A stretch of 64,000 nt of DNA from Collinsella intestinalis DSM 13280 (GTDB lineage Bacteria > Actinomycetota > Coriobacteriia > Coriobacteriales > Coriobacteriaceae): positions 1,189,767 to 1,253,766 of the forward strand of contig NZ_GG692710.1 of assembly GCF_000156175.1 (NCBI RefSeq). The letters run 5' to 3'. This document shows positions 43,852-51,984 of this stretch, one piece after another. The notes beneath the pieces are model-generated. The model was not told the DNA's origin, did no database searches, and was given only the letters and a program-made list of their open reading frames with translations. Every line of letters starts with the position of its first letter. Position 1 is the first letter of the stretch. The position numbers were made by a program, and so were the translations under genes.

Positions 43852-43862
43852 GGGTACCCTCC

Positions 43863-44129
43863 CTACTTCTTCTCGCGAGGACCGCGGGTGGACACCACGG
43901 GCACGGCATACGGCAGAAGAGCCATCTCGCGGGCACGCTTGATAGCGTTCGCGATGTCGTGCTGATGCTGCGTGCAGGCGCCAGTGACGCGACGCGGCTT
44001 AATCTTGCCGCGATCGGTCATGTACTTGCGAAGGAGCTGAGTATCCTTGTAGTCGATGAACTCAGTGTTCTCCTTGCAGAACTGGCAGTACTTGCGACGC
44101 GGCTGACGGGCAGAATAATCATTAGCCAT
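43863..44129 (-). CDS. rpsR: 30S ribosomal protein S18 (bS18)
   Basis: 88 aa. [63 protein letters not shown] is the standard S18 sequence. The CxxC pair plus the later Cys and His (ACTQHQH) fit the zinc-binding form of S18. It binds S6 on the 30S platform; the rpsF gene is in the same operon. A start at 44129 gives the normal size. Confidence 0.97.
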   Translation of the reverse strand: MANDYSARQPRRKYCQFCKENTEFIDYKDTQLLRKYMTDRGKIKPRRVTGACTQHQHDIANAIKRAREMALLPYAVPVVSTRGPREKK

Positions 44130-44188
44130 GTCTCAATACCTTTCGTGACGACGGTTCGAGCGAACTCTCACCGTCAATTACACATCCC

Positions 44189-44668
44189 TTAGAACGGGAT
44201 GTCCTCATCGTAGACGTCGACCGCAGGGGGAACCGGAGCCGCCATGGGCGCCGGAGCCTGCTGCGGAGCGGGCGCGGGGGCGTAGCCGCCCTGCTGGCCG
44301 TAGGACGGGGCGGGGGCGTAGCCGCCTGCCTCACCCTGCTGGCCGCGGGACATGAACTCGATCTCATCGACGATGACCTCGAGCTTGCTGCGGCGTTGGC
44401 CGTCACGCTCCCAGGAGCTATAACGGAGCTTGCCCTCGATAGCGACCTTCGACCCCTTCGAGAGATAGCGGCTCACGGCCTCCGCACGGGTGCCGAACAT
44501 CGTGCAGTCCACGAAGTTCGGGTAGTCCTCCCACTCGCCCGTCTGAGGATTGCGACGACGGTCGTTGACCGCCACGCCGAAGCTCAGGACCTGGGTGCCG
44601 CTCGCAGTGGCGCGCAGCTCGGGATCGCGGGTGAGATTACCGGAAATGTTGACTCGATTGATGCTCAT
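44189..44668 (-). CDS. ssb: Single-stranded DNA-binding protein
   Basis: 159 aa. OB-fold at residues 1-110 (INRVNISGNLTRDPELRATASGTQVLSFGVAVNDRRRN, VDCTMFGTRAEAVSRYLSKGSKVAIEGKLRYSSWE), a Gly/Ala/Pro/Gln-rich flexible linker with repeats of the type YAPAPSYGQQGG, and the acidic tip DEDIPF that recruits replication proteins. Placed between rpsF and rpsR as in many bacteria. Confidence 0.97.
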   Translation of the reverse strand: MSINRVNISGNLTRDPELRATASGTQVLSFGVAVNDRRRNPQTGEWEDYPNFVDCTMFGTRAEAVSRYLSKGSKVAIEGKLRYSSWERDGQRRSKLEVIVDEIEFMSRGQQGEAGGYAPAPSYGQQGGYAPAPAPQQAPAPMAAPVPPAVDVYDEDIPF

Positions 44669-44721
44669 ACGTGTTCACTACCTCTCACGCGGCGTTAATG
44701 GGCCGCATCCATACAAATGAC

Positions 44722-45015
44722 CTACTCCTGGTCGTCGCGACGGACGATCATGTGGCGGATCACGGCGTCGGTAATACGAAGCACGCGATCGAGCTCCGCG
44801 ATGGAAGCCGGGTCTGCATGGAAGTTGATGAGGGTGTAGTCACCTTCGGTGAGCTTGTCGATCTCGTAAGCGAGCTTGCGCTTGCCCCACTCGTCGACGT
44901 TGTCGACCTTACCATTGCCCTCGGCGATCGTGTTGTCGATGCGCTTCATCACGGCGAGACGAGTCTCGGGATCGAGGCTGGGGTCAACGAAGAACAGCAG
45001 TTCATAAGCCTTCAT
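44722..45015 (-). CDS. rpsF: 30S ribosomal protein S6 (bS6)
   Basis: 97 aa. MKAYELLFFVDPSLDPETRLAVMKRIDNTIAEGNGKVDNVDEWGKRKLAYEIDKLTEGDYTLINFHADPASIAELDRVLRITDAVIRHMIVRRD is a complete S6. ATG 45015 is selected because GAGGAGGTGA precedes it; the longer frame from 45036 reads through the ribosome binding site. First gene of the rpsF-ssb-rpsR-rplI operon; promoter and leader hairpin lie upstream. Confidence 0.97.
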   Translation of the reverse strand: MKAYELLFFVDPSLDPETRLAVMKRIDNTIAEGNGKVDNVDEWGKRKLAYEIDKLTEGDYTLINFHADPASIAELDRVLRITDAVIRHMIVRRDDQE

Positions 45016-45040
45016 GTGGTCACCTCCTCTGGACAAACGG

Positions 45041-45067
45041 CTTCGGGTCGTGAAGGTGCGCCCGAAG
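45041..45067 (-). promoter_or_regulatory. Hairpin in the rpsF leader (possible S6:S18 autoregulatory motif)
   Basis: CTTCGGG (minus, 45067-45061) pairs with CCCGAAG (45047-45041) across a 13-nt loop in the rpsF 5' leader, 26 nt before the start codon, followed by CCG. In many bacteria an S6:S18-binding leader with a CCG element occupies this position. The match here is by position and simple shape only. Confidence 0.35.
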
Positions 45068-45084
45068 CAGGAAAAGACGTGCTA

Positions 45085-45112
45085 ACTATAGCCGAGTCCG
45101 CACATCTTGCAA
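45085..45112 (-). promoter_or_regulatory. Promoter of the rpsF operon
   Basis: Minus strand TTGCAA (45112-45107), 16-nt spacer, TATAGT (45090-45085), about 70 nt upstream of rpsF. Confidence 0.65.
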
Positions 45113-45304
45113 GGTGTCCGCTGCCGCACCCCATGACCTCCACATTTTCGAGCACTTCTGCCAGATACCCAAGCATGCGATCCGCCACGTGATAAGCATG
45201 ACACGCCGCCCAGACACAAAATCGCTCCCCATCGCACTGTGTCTTCTTCGATATCTGGCCTTCGTCCTCCCCCATCTGAAAGACTCAGCATGCGCACAAC
45301 GCGG

Positions 45305-45364
45305 CCGAAAATCAAAATGTGCCCCAGCCGCGTTTCCCACAAACAAGAAACACAACTGGGGCAC
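45305..45364 (-). terminator. Terminator of the DUF4013-like gene
   Basis: GTGCCCCAG / CTGGGGCAC outer stem (45364-45356 with 45327-45319) and GTTTC/GAAAC inner stem. On the minus strand it is followed by ATTTTGATTTTC, 27 nt past the stop codon. Confidence 0.7.
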
Positions 45365-45390
45365 TATGGCAAACGAAGGCTATCCCGATC

Positions 45391-46599
45391 CTATTCCGCG
45401 ATGGGACCGCCGTCCTCATCGCCGGGAGCATCATCGGTGCTGATCGGTCCGAGCGGAATGGGCTTCTTCTCAACATCCAAAGTGGCGTCGACCTGGGCCT
45501 CCTCAACAGTCTCAACTTGAGCCGTCGCGGAAGTCTTCGCCTCAGCCTCGGCAGAATCGGTGGGCTCGAGTGGCTCGACGGGGTCAGAAGAAGCAGCGGA
45601 GTCGACGGGCTCGACGGGCCGGGCGTCATCGGCGGGGGCAGAGGCTACAGAATCGGGCTCTCCAGCCGGCGAGGCCATAGGATCCACCGGTGCGGAGGCG
45701 TAAGCCGTGCGAGCTCCGTGGTGGGGAACATCGTCGGGCAGGGGGGCAGACGAGACACCCCAGCGGTTCACGTCAAAACGTGCGAACCACTGCCCCATCG
45801 CATTCACACTCACCAGGTTCATCGCCGTCGAAATCACATTGCCCACGAACAGCAGGGCCATCAAAAGCAGCACGAAGAGCAAAACCGGGCCGGCGCCCAT
45901 GCGCAGAAGCTGGTCGGCCAGGAAGTGCCAGCCGGTCATATAGCCATCCGAAAGCCCAATCACGGCGGTGGCGCTCAGCAGGCCGCCCATCAGCACGAGC
46001 ATGGCCACCATCGCCACAACGAACGCGTAGACCGAAGACGCCACGGCCCCGATGAGTGTCACCAGCAGGACCTTGCAAAAGCCGCCGAAGTCGCGGACGA
46101 CCATCTGGAACAGTCGATCGAGACGCCATCCGGCAGAAAAGCTGTCGTACAACGTTCCGCGCAGCGCCGCCGCCTGCAAAAACGTACCGGCGAACACCAT
46201 GATAACGAGGTCGAGCAGGAAGAACGTCGCCCCGGAAGCCAGGATGACCGAGTTCGCAAGACCGCTGCCGCCCATGGTCATCGCCATCAGCGCCGCAAGG
46301 GAACCGGGAAACAGAATTTGCAGGACCAGGCCACAGACAAAGGCCTGGGAAATCGTGACGAGGAAGGCGCGGGCGCCCGTGGAGATAACCTTGCCGTAGT
46401 CAACGCCGCGCTGCTTGGGGGCGGATTCCACGCCCCAGGCAGTGAGCCGCGCCCACTCGAGGCCATAGCCGAGCACGGCGATCTGACCCAATATCGGAAT
46501 CCAGCTGACCAATGTCAGGACGAGTAGCGGTTTCACCCATCCCTTGTCGCGCGTGAGCATCCGCCACGACGACATGAAACCAACTTCACCAGTTTGCAT
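45391..46599 (-). CDS. Polytopic membrane protein, DUF4013-like
   Basis: 402 aa. A short cytoplasmic start, then about six hydrophobic segments between residues 22 and 265 with the DUF4013-type opening (SSWRMLTRDKGWVKPLLVLTLVSWIPILGQIAVLGYGLEW). The last 120 residues are hydrophilic, Ala/Asp/Glu/Pro-rich and probably disordered (DPVEPLEPTDSAEAEAK...). Function unknown; members are often small integral proteins with a cytoplasmic tail. Monocistronic, with its own terminator. Confidence 0.75.
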   Translation of the reverse strand: MQTGEVGFMSSWRMLTRDKGWVKPLLVLTLVSWIPILGQIAVLGYGLEWARLTAWGVESAPKQRGVDYGKVISTGARAFLVTISQAFVCGLVLQILFPGSLAALMAMTMGGSGLANSVILASGATFFLLDLVIMVFAGTFLQAAALRGTLYDSFSAGWRLDRLFQMVVRDFGGFCKVLLVTLIGAVASSVYAFVVAMVAMLVLMGGLLSATAVIGLSDGYMTGWHFLADQLLRMGAGPVLLFVLLLMALLFVGNVISTAMNLVSVNAMGQWFARFDVNRWGVSSAPLPDDVPHHGARTAYASAPVDPMASPAGEPDSVASAPADDARPVEPVDSAASSDPVEPLEPTDSAEAEAKTSATAQVETVEEAQVDATLDVEKKPIPLGPISTDDAPGDEDGGPIAE

Positions 46600-46834
46600 G
46601 CGTGCCTCAATTCCTCAGTCTTCGCCATTTGCATGACTGAAGTGTATCCCGATGAACGTGGTAGTTTCACTTGCAACACCCATCATTAAGCACAGCTTAA
46701 GCCGCCCGCAAGAACCCCCTAAGAGTAATGTTCCCCGCGCAGACAGGGCCTGGGTCACAAGGCGAAATGCGCACCCTGATAAAACACCCGCCGGCGCCAC
46801 AACTCCCGTTGGGCGTGACCCATGGTCGACATAC

Positions 46835-46860
46835 AAAAAAACGAGCCACTCGGGCTCGTT
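46835..46860 (-). terminator. Terminator after tRNA-Ser(CGA)
   Basis: Minus strand AACGAGCC / GGCTCGTT stem followed by TTTTTTT, 14 nt past the tRNA 3' end. Confidence 0.92.
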
Positions 46861-46874
46861 AACGCGATGCATGA

Positions 46875-46965
46875 TGGCGGAGGAGGAGGGATTCGAACCC
46901 TCGTACGGGGAGTACCCGTAAACGGTTTTCGAGACCGCCGCATTCAACCACTCTGCCACTCCTCC
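46875..46965 (-). tRNA. tRNA-Ser (anticodon CGA)
   Basis: 91 nt including an encoded CCA. Acceptor GGAGGAG / CTCCTCC with discriminator G; anticodon loop CTCGAAA gives CGA; long variable arm (about 20 nt, GTTTACGGGTACTCCCCGTAC) as expected for a class II tRNA; T-loop GGTTCGAATCC. Reads UCG. Confidence 0.96.
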
Positions 46966-46975
46966 GTAGGATGTG

Positions 46976-47007
46976 AAAACGGCACGCTATCCAATTGGAT
47001 GCGTGCC
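46976..47007 (-). terminator. Hairpin terminator between the two tRNA-Ser genes
   Basis: GGCACGC-ATCCAATTGGAT-GCGTGCC forms an almost perfect palindrome. On the minus strand it is followed by GTTTTC. It could separate the two tRNAs transcriptionally or act as a processing signal. Confidence 0.65.
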
Positions 47008-47018
47008 GCTGAAAGTTC

Positions 47019-47109
47019 TGGCGGAGAGTCAGGGATTTGAACCCTGGAGACGCTTTTGGCGCCTACACGATTTCCAATCGTGCTCCTTCGGCCACTCGGA
47101 CAACTCTCC
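47019..47109 (-). tRNA. tRNA-Ser (anticodon GGA)
   Basis: 91 nt with encoded CCA. Acceptor GGAGAGT / ACTCTCC with discriminator G; anticodon stem CACGA/TCGTG around TTGGAAA gives GGA; long variable arm (GTAGGCGCCAAAAGCGTC); T-loop GGTTCAAATCC. Reads UCC and UCU. Confidence 0.96.
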
Positions 47110-47248
47110 GTGAATGCAGGGGCTATTGTACCGTAAGTTAGGTGGGATGCAACAGTAATTCTTGGAAAAGGGGGCAAAATTGCTCTGCTCCCTCCACAAC
47201 TGCCTCCGCTAAGATGGTTGAGCCAGTTCATTTTCCCAGGGAGGCACC

Positions 47249-48103
47249 GTGTTTCCGGCCGTACTCGCAGTCACGCAAAGCGCCGTCTCGGCTTCCGTCA
47301 TTGCATCCGAAAGCGTCGCGATTCCACTCGCGTTCGAGCTGCTCGCTGTCGTCGTTGCAGCGGCGACGGGCGCGCTCACGGCTCGCGAGAACAAGCTCGA
47401 CCTCGTCGGCGCCATCGGCCTGGCGGTGCTCGTCTCGCTCGGCGGCGGTCTCATCCGTGACGTGATCCTGCAGGAGGGCAACGTCTACATCCTCCGCCAG
47501 CCGCTTGCCCTGCCCGTCGCCATCGCAACCGCCGCGGCGGTGTTCACGTTCCCCGTTATGGTCGAAAAACCCGACCGCCTCGTGGCGATACTCGACATCT
47601 TCTCCGTCGGTCTGTTCGCCGTCATGGGCGCAGATAAGACGATGCTCTACGGCTATCCCGCCATCACCTGCGTCATGATGGGCTTTTTCACCGCCGTCGG
47701 CGGCGGTCTGCTGCGCGACGTCTGCCTCGCCCGCGTGCCCTATATCTTCCAACGCAGTAACCTGTACGCGATTGCGGCGATCGCAGGCGCACTCACCTAC
47801 ATCGTTCTCGTGCAATGCCTCGATATTTGGAACATCGCCGCGGCCATGATGAGCGTCGCCGTCACCATGGCCGTCCGTTGGTGGTCCATCCGCTACAACA
47901 TCATGAGCCCCACTGAGGTCGATCTGCACAAGCTGCCCGAACCGGTCAAAAAGGTCGCCCGCCCGGTGGTTCGCCCCATGCGCAAGGCGGCTCAACATGT
48001 GAGCATCAAGACAAGCCAGGCTGCCGAGCAGGCCCGCCTGCGCAAAATCGAGCGTCAGCACAAGCGCGATCGCCAGCGGGAGACCCACCGCCATCGACGC
48101 TAG
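47249..48103 (+). CDS. TRIC-family (UPF0126/YicG-like) cation channel homolog
   Basis: 284 aa, seven membrane helices in two repeats. Each repeat carries the glycine-rich family motif: GGGLIRDVILQEGNV in the first and GGGLLRDVCLARVPY in the second, with GLFAVMGADKTMLYGY between. Bacterial homologs of trimeric intracellular cation channels pass K+ and other monovalent cations. A C-terminal basic tail of about 70 residues (VKKVARPVVRPMRKAAQ...ERQHKRDRQRETHRHRR) goes beyond the usual about 210 aa. Start is GTG 47249, with GGGAGG 6 nt upstream. Confidence 0.88.
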   Translation: MFPAVLAVTQSAVSASVIASESVAIPLAFELLAVVVAAATGALTARENKLDLVGAIGLAVLVSLGGGLIRDVILQEGNVYILRQPLALPVAIATAAAVFTFPVMVEKPDRLVAILDIFSVGLFAVMGADKTMLYGYPAITCVMMGFFTAVGGGLLRDVCLARVPYIFQRSNLYAIAAIAGALTYIVLVQCLDIWNIAAAMMSVAVTMAVRWWSIRYNIMSPTEVDLHKLPEPVKKVARPVVRPMRKAAQHVSIKTSQAAEQARLRKIERQHKRDRQRETHRHRR

Positions 48104-48107
48104 CCGG

Positions 48108-48146
48108 CAAAGAAAACGGGTCGCCGCCCGAAAGCGACGACCCGCA
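48108..48146. terminator. Terminator between the TRIC gene and the surface protein gene
   Basis: GGGTCGTCGC / GGCGACCC stem, followed by GTTTTCTTT on the minus strand. It serves the minus-strand surface protein gene and perhaps both convergent genes. Confidence 0.75.
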
Positions 48147-48171
48147 GCCGTTCAGCTATGCGCACCGAATA

Positions 48172-50610
48172 CTAGTGCTTGCGACGCTTGGACGCAGCGG
48201 CCAGAGCAGCGACGCCGGAGATGCCGGCGGCTATCATCGGCAACATGGACGCATCGCCGGTCTTGGGGAGCTTGTTCGTGGGCTTGGCGGCCGGCTTGGC
48301 AGGCTCGTCCTTCACCCAACCGCCATACAGCGTGGTGTCGGCCGTGACGGCATCCTTCGCGAAGTCCCACTTCTCGGCAACAGTACCGTCAGCGTTCTTC
48401 ACCTTGAACCAACCCAGGAACTTCCAACCCTTGAGGGTGGGGGCGGCGGGCTCCTCAAGCAGAGCCCCGTCCTTGACGACAACGGCAACAGGCTTGCCGG
48501 CGCCGGATTCAAAGGTCACTGTAAACTCCTTGGGGAGCTTAGCCAGAACAGTCTCCGCCTTGGTCATCGTTTTAGTGAGCTTGGCATCAGCGAAATAGGT
48601 GTTGCACGCTGCGCAGTACCAGTGCTCGACGACGCCCTCGGTGTCAACGGTCGCAGGCTTTGCCGGGACATGGGTTGCCTTGTGGCCGAGTTTGGCAATG
48701 ACAAGCGCGTTGGGGTCGGTGACCGGAGTCTTCATACCCTCATCCAGGTACAGATCACCGCAGTCCTTGCACTTCCAGTGCGCTTTCGCACCGTCCTTGT
48801 CGCAGGTAGCGGGAACTTCAGCAACCTCGACGAGCACGTGCTTGTGCACACCGAAGCTTCCGTCGGGGTTCTTGTTCAGGCCGAAACCGGGGACGATGTA
48901 ATCCTCGTTGGGAATGGCACCCTCGTACGTACCGCCGGAGACCTGCACGTTGTTCGACGTATTCTCCTTGCTATCGGTGAAGATGGCCTGCTGGCCGCCC
49001 GTGCTGATGAACGTTCCGCCGCTTACGACCACCTTGCCGTCCTCGAAGCCCTTGGCACCCATGAGGTTAAAGACACTACCCTTGGCGCCATCCGAAGGAT
49101 CAATGGTGCCGCCAGTAATGGTCAGGTCGTTCCAGTTGAGGATGGCGGCGTTGGCGCCATTCTTCACCTCTCCACTCTTGATCACCATGACGCCATAAGA
49201 ATCGTTCTTGATGTATTTACCGCCCTCAATAACACCGCCGTCAACCGTCAACCTTGCAACATAGCCGTCTTTCTCGGGCTTGCCGCTATACCAGCCGTTG
49301 TCGACAACGCTCGAGAATCCGGCAGGTTTGCCGTCCGCGAGGAGCAGCTCGACCCTGGAGCCAGCCTTGAGCGTCAAATCCCCGCGATTCAAAACGGTGT
49401 AATAGGAGTTTCCGTTGCCCGAATTGGGCTTAAGCGTACCCGCCTCGGCAGAGCGCTTGAACGTTCCGCCAGAAAGCACGGTAACGGACCCTTCCTCGGT
49501 TACCAAAGCGGCGCGCCCATGCGACACATTATCGACCACACCACCGCTGGCAGAATCCACAACCGTGAGCTCACCCTTGTTGGTGATGGTGTGCTTGCCG
49601 GCAACGTTGGTGATCTTGTGGCCAGCGAGGTCAAGGGTGATGGTCTTGTCCGCGGGAATGACAACGGATTCGGTCACGTCGGTCAGAAGCCGAACGGTCG
49701 CGCCGTCGGCGGCGGCCAGGGCGTCTGCGAGCTTCGCAAAGGTCGCAACGTCACCACTGGGCTTAACCACGGCCGCAACGGCCTTCTCACTCGGCTTGAC
49801 GAGCGTGCCGCTCACCCACTCATGGCCACCGGGCGCAGCCAGCGCGACGGACGGGTCCTTAACGACCTTGATGGTCTCTGCGGATTCATCAATGCAAACA
49901 AGCGTGGCTTTGGAAAGGTTTCCGCCATTGATATTCAGGCCGATCGGGCCCTTGCCGGTCGCGCCACCGGAGACGCTCGTCTCGATAACGCCGACGATCT
50001 CACCCGCGCCTTTCTCGACCGTCACGACAACAGACTCGTAATCTGCGAAGCGACAAACATCGAATGCCGCCTTAGGGCCGGCCCCGCCGGCGTAAATGTT
50101 GGTACCGACGCCGATAGTCACGTTGCCATTGTTATTGGACAGCGTGTACGCGGTGTGCGGACCGCCCTTGAGCGTGACGCCTTCCAGCTTGAGATTGCTG
50201 TAGTTCTGAATAAGAATCTTTCCGCTCGCGCTTTCGGTGGTGATGACACCGTTCCGGAACGTCAAATTGCTACCCATGATCAGTTGGAATGCGTTGGTCT
50301 CGGTACCCGTCGAACCGACCGTGGGATCGGTCACCGTGTACGTGTGCCCGCCAAGGTCGAAGGTGAACTCCTGACCCCCGGCAACTTGAACGCCCGGTCC
50401 GGTCAGATCCTTCGTCAGCTTGATAGTACTGCCCTGTGGCTCCTTCTTGTCGACAATCGCCTTCACCGCTTCGGGCACCGAGGCGTACGCGCTGTCGCCA
50501 ATCATGACGTCGCCCTCAGCCGCATGCGCGGCAGGCGCAAATCCTACGGCTGCGGCGATCATCACCGCGAGAAGCGATAGGATGCGTGGGGCCTTACTCC
50601 ATTTTCTCAT
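48172..50610 (-). CDS. LPKTG-anchored beta-helix surface protein with CxxC modules and an InlB-type repeat
   Basis: 812 aa. Signal peptide (1-29, LSLLAVMIAAAVGFAPAAHA); two stretches of right-handed beta-helix-like repeats (about 50-310 and 330-610, recurring G-x-(F/I)-x-x-x-G patterns such as TVDGGVIEGGKYI, VISGGTF and VQVSGGTYEG); two CxxC modules (VPATCDKDGAKAHWKCKDCG and VDTEGVVEHWYCAACN); an InlB/Listeria-Bacteroides repeat (VTFESGAGKPVAVVVKDG...LKGWKFLGWFKV); then LPKTG (781-785), membrane helix and KRRKH tail. Likely an adhesin or carbohydrate-contacting wall protein. ATG 50610 has AAGGA upstream. The gene upstream (50853-51959) shares the CxxC module and anchor. Confidence 0.88.
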   Translation of the reverse strand: MRKWSKAPRILSLLAVMIAAAVGFAPAAHAAEGDVMIGDSAYASVPEAVKAIVDKKEPQGSTIKLTKDLTGPGVQVAGGQEFTFDLGGHTYTVTDPTVGSTGTETNAFQLIMGSNLTFRNGVITTESASGKILIQNYSNLKLEGVTLKGGPHTAYTLSNNNGNVTIGVGTNIYAGGAGPKAAFDVCRFADYESVVVTVEKGAGEIVGVIETSVSGGATGKGPIGLNINGGNLSKATLVCIDESAETIKVVKDPSVALAAPGGHEWVSGTLVKPSEKAVAAVVKPSGDVATFAKLADALAAADGATVRLLTDVTESVVIPADKTITLDLAGHKITNVAGKHTITNKGELTVVDSASGGVVDNVSHGRAALVTEEGSVTVLSGGTFKRSAEAGTLKPNSGNGNSYYTVLNRGDLTLKAGSRVELLLADGKPAGFSSVVDNGWYSGKPEKDGYVARLTVDGGVIEGGKYIKNDSYGVMVIKSGEVKNGANAAILNWNDLTITGGTIDPSDGAKGSVFNLMGAKGFEDGKVVVSGGTFISTGGQQAIFTDSKENTSNNVQVSGGTYEGAIPNEDYIVPGFGLNKNPDGSFGVHKHVLVEVAEVPATCDKDGAKAHWKCKDCGDLYLDEGMKTPVTDPNALVIAKLGHKATHVPAKPATVDTEGVVEHWYCAACNTYFADAKLTKTMTKAETVLAKLPKEFTVTFESGAGKPVAVVVKDGALLEEPAAPTLKGWKFLGWFKVKNADGTVAEKWDFAKDAVTADTTLYGGWVKDEPAKPAAKPTNKLPKTGDASMLPMIAAGISGVAALAAASKRRKH

Positions 50611-50770
50611 CGTTCGGTCCTTCCACTCGCTTGCTCGGCCTTCTGGCCGCTCAGAAACAAAATACCCCGTTGCAAACAAAGGAAATCCGACCCCTGAATG
50701 ACCTATCGCCAATCGTCGCGTTTTGTCACCTGAACGGTGTGCTACCAGGCCTTTAACTGCTTGATATAGA

Positions 50771-50804
50771 TGATGCCGAGAGCGGTACAACCACCCTCGG
50801 CATC
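50771..50804 (-). terminator. Possible terminator after the smaller surface protein gene
   Basis: GATGCCGAG / CTCGGCATC stem with a 14-nt loop, followed by a weak T-containing tract (ATCTATATC) on the minus strand. It lies in the 242-nt gap between the two surface protein genes, which otherwise holds only the downstream gene's promoter and ribosome binding site. Confidence 0.5.
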
Positions 50805-50852
50805 ACGCCTGGACCCATATCCGATTAACGAAGAGCATGACCTCTTGAAGAT

Positions 50853-51959
50853 TTATTTCGACTTTCCCCGCATCTTGACCACGATGCCGGTAACGACGGC
50901 AATAGCTCCGATCACGCCCATGATCACGACCGGAATAGCGGAGTCATCACCCGTCTTCGGCAGAAGGTTCAACGGCGCAAGGACAACCTGCTGGGCAGTG
51001 GGAGACGTCGGCTGCATCGGGACGGCCGGCGCAGGCGCCTCAAGCTTCGGCAGCACCGTGTCGGCCTTCTCAATCACCTGCGCGAGGCCGGCATCGGCAA
51101 ACACAAGGCCACAGCGGTCGCACTCCCAGTACTCGGTATTTCCCTCTGCCTGGGTCGTCGGCTCCACCGCGGGCACATGCTTGACCAGGTGCCCAGGATG
51201 CAAAATCACCTGCTCATCCAACCTGATCGTGTTGCGGCCCTCGGGATCGGAGAACGACAGCCCGCAGCCGTCGCAATGCCAGTACTCGGGACGCCCGTCC
51301 ACCATGCAGGTCGCCGGCACCTCGGGCACAAAGGAAAGCGCATGCTTGTGCACGTCCATACCGCCGAGAACCTCGCCCTCGACCCTGACCCCGTCATGCG
51401 CGACGAACGTTCCTCCGTTTTGGATGACGGGGGTCGTAACGCCTTCCGCGCCTTTCACCGACCCACTCTCCATCACGACAGACGCTCCGGGTTCGATCAC
51501 GAGTGCGGGAGTGCCGGGGGTCGGAGCAAAAAGCACGGCCGAATCGGTCGCCGAACCCTCAATGGTGAGCTTGGCGCCCGACTTGACGGTAATCGCCGGC
51601 TTGCCCGCCGTACCGTTCAGCCTGTGGGCGTACAAATCGATCGACAGCTCCTTACCCGCTGGAACCGTGATCGACTCCTCGACATTGTCTATCAGTACCG
51701 CGGTCCGGCCCTTAACCTCAGGATCGGTGCCAATGGCGTCGACGGCCTCCTGCAGCGTTTTGAAATTCCAGCCCGAAACCATGATGGGTCCGAGTTCAAA
51801 ATCGGGGAAGAAATGCGTATCTTCGAGTGCCTGGGGATCAGCACCGGGCCCAGCCTGCCCGCCATCGGCATAAGCCGACGAGGGGAGCACAGACGGAGCG
51901 CACAGCGCACCGGCGAGGAGCACGAACGTTATCACCCGTGTCATTCTCGAAAACCTCAA
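50853..51959 (-). CDS. LPKTG-anchored surface protein, smaller paralog
   Basis: 368 aa. Signal peptide (about 1-32, VLLAGALCAPSVLPSSAYADG); one short beta-helix-like region (about 60-210, AITVKSGAKLTIEGSATD, PVIQNGGTFVAHDGV); two CxxC modules (VPATCMVDGRPEYWHCDGCG and TTQAEGNTEYWECDRCG) homologous to those in the next gene; then LPKTG, a membrane helix and KMRGKSK. The start is the TTG at 51959, 6 nt after GAAGGAG; ATG 51944 is less well placed. It begins 25 nt after the purB stop, so the two may be co-transcribed, a surprising pairing. Probably a sortase-A type substrate. Confidence 0.85.
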   Translation of the reverse strand: MRFSRMTRVITFVLLAGALCAPSVLPSSAYADGGQAGPGADPQALEDTHFFPDFELGPIMVSGWNFKTLQEAVDAIGTDPEVKGRTAVLIDNVEESITVPAGKELSIDLYAHRLNGTAGKPAITVKSGAKLTIEGSATDSAVLFAPTPGTPALVIEPGASVVMESGSVKGAEGVTTPVIQNGGTFVAHDGVRVEGEVLGGMDVHKHALSFVPEVPATCMVDGRPEYWHCDGCGLSFSDPEGRNTIRLDEQVILHPGHLVKHVPAVEPTTQAEGNTEYWECDRCGLVFADAGLAQVIEKADTVLPKLEAPAPAVPMQPTSPTAQQVVLAPLNLLPKTGDDSAIPVVIMGVIGAIAVVTGIVVKMRGKSK

Positions 51960-51984
51960 GCTCGACTCCTTCTTTTTCTATCTC

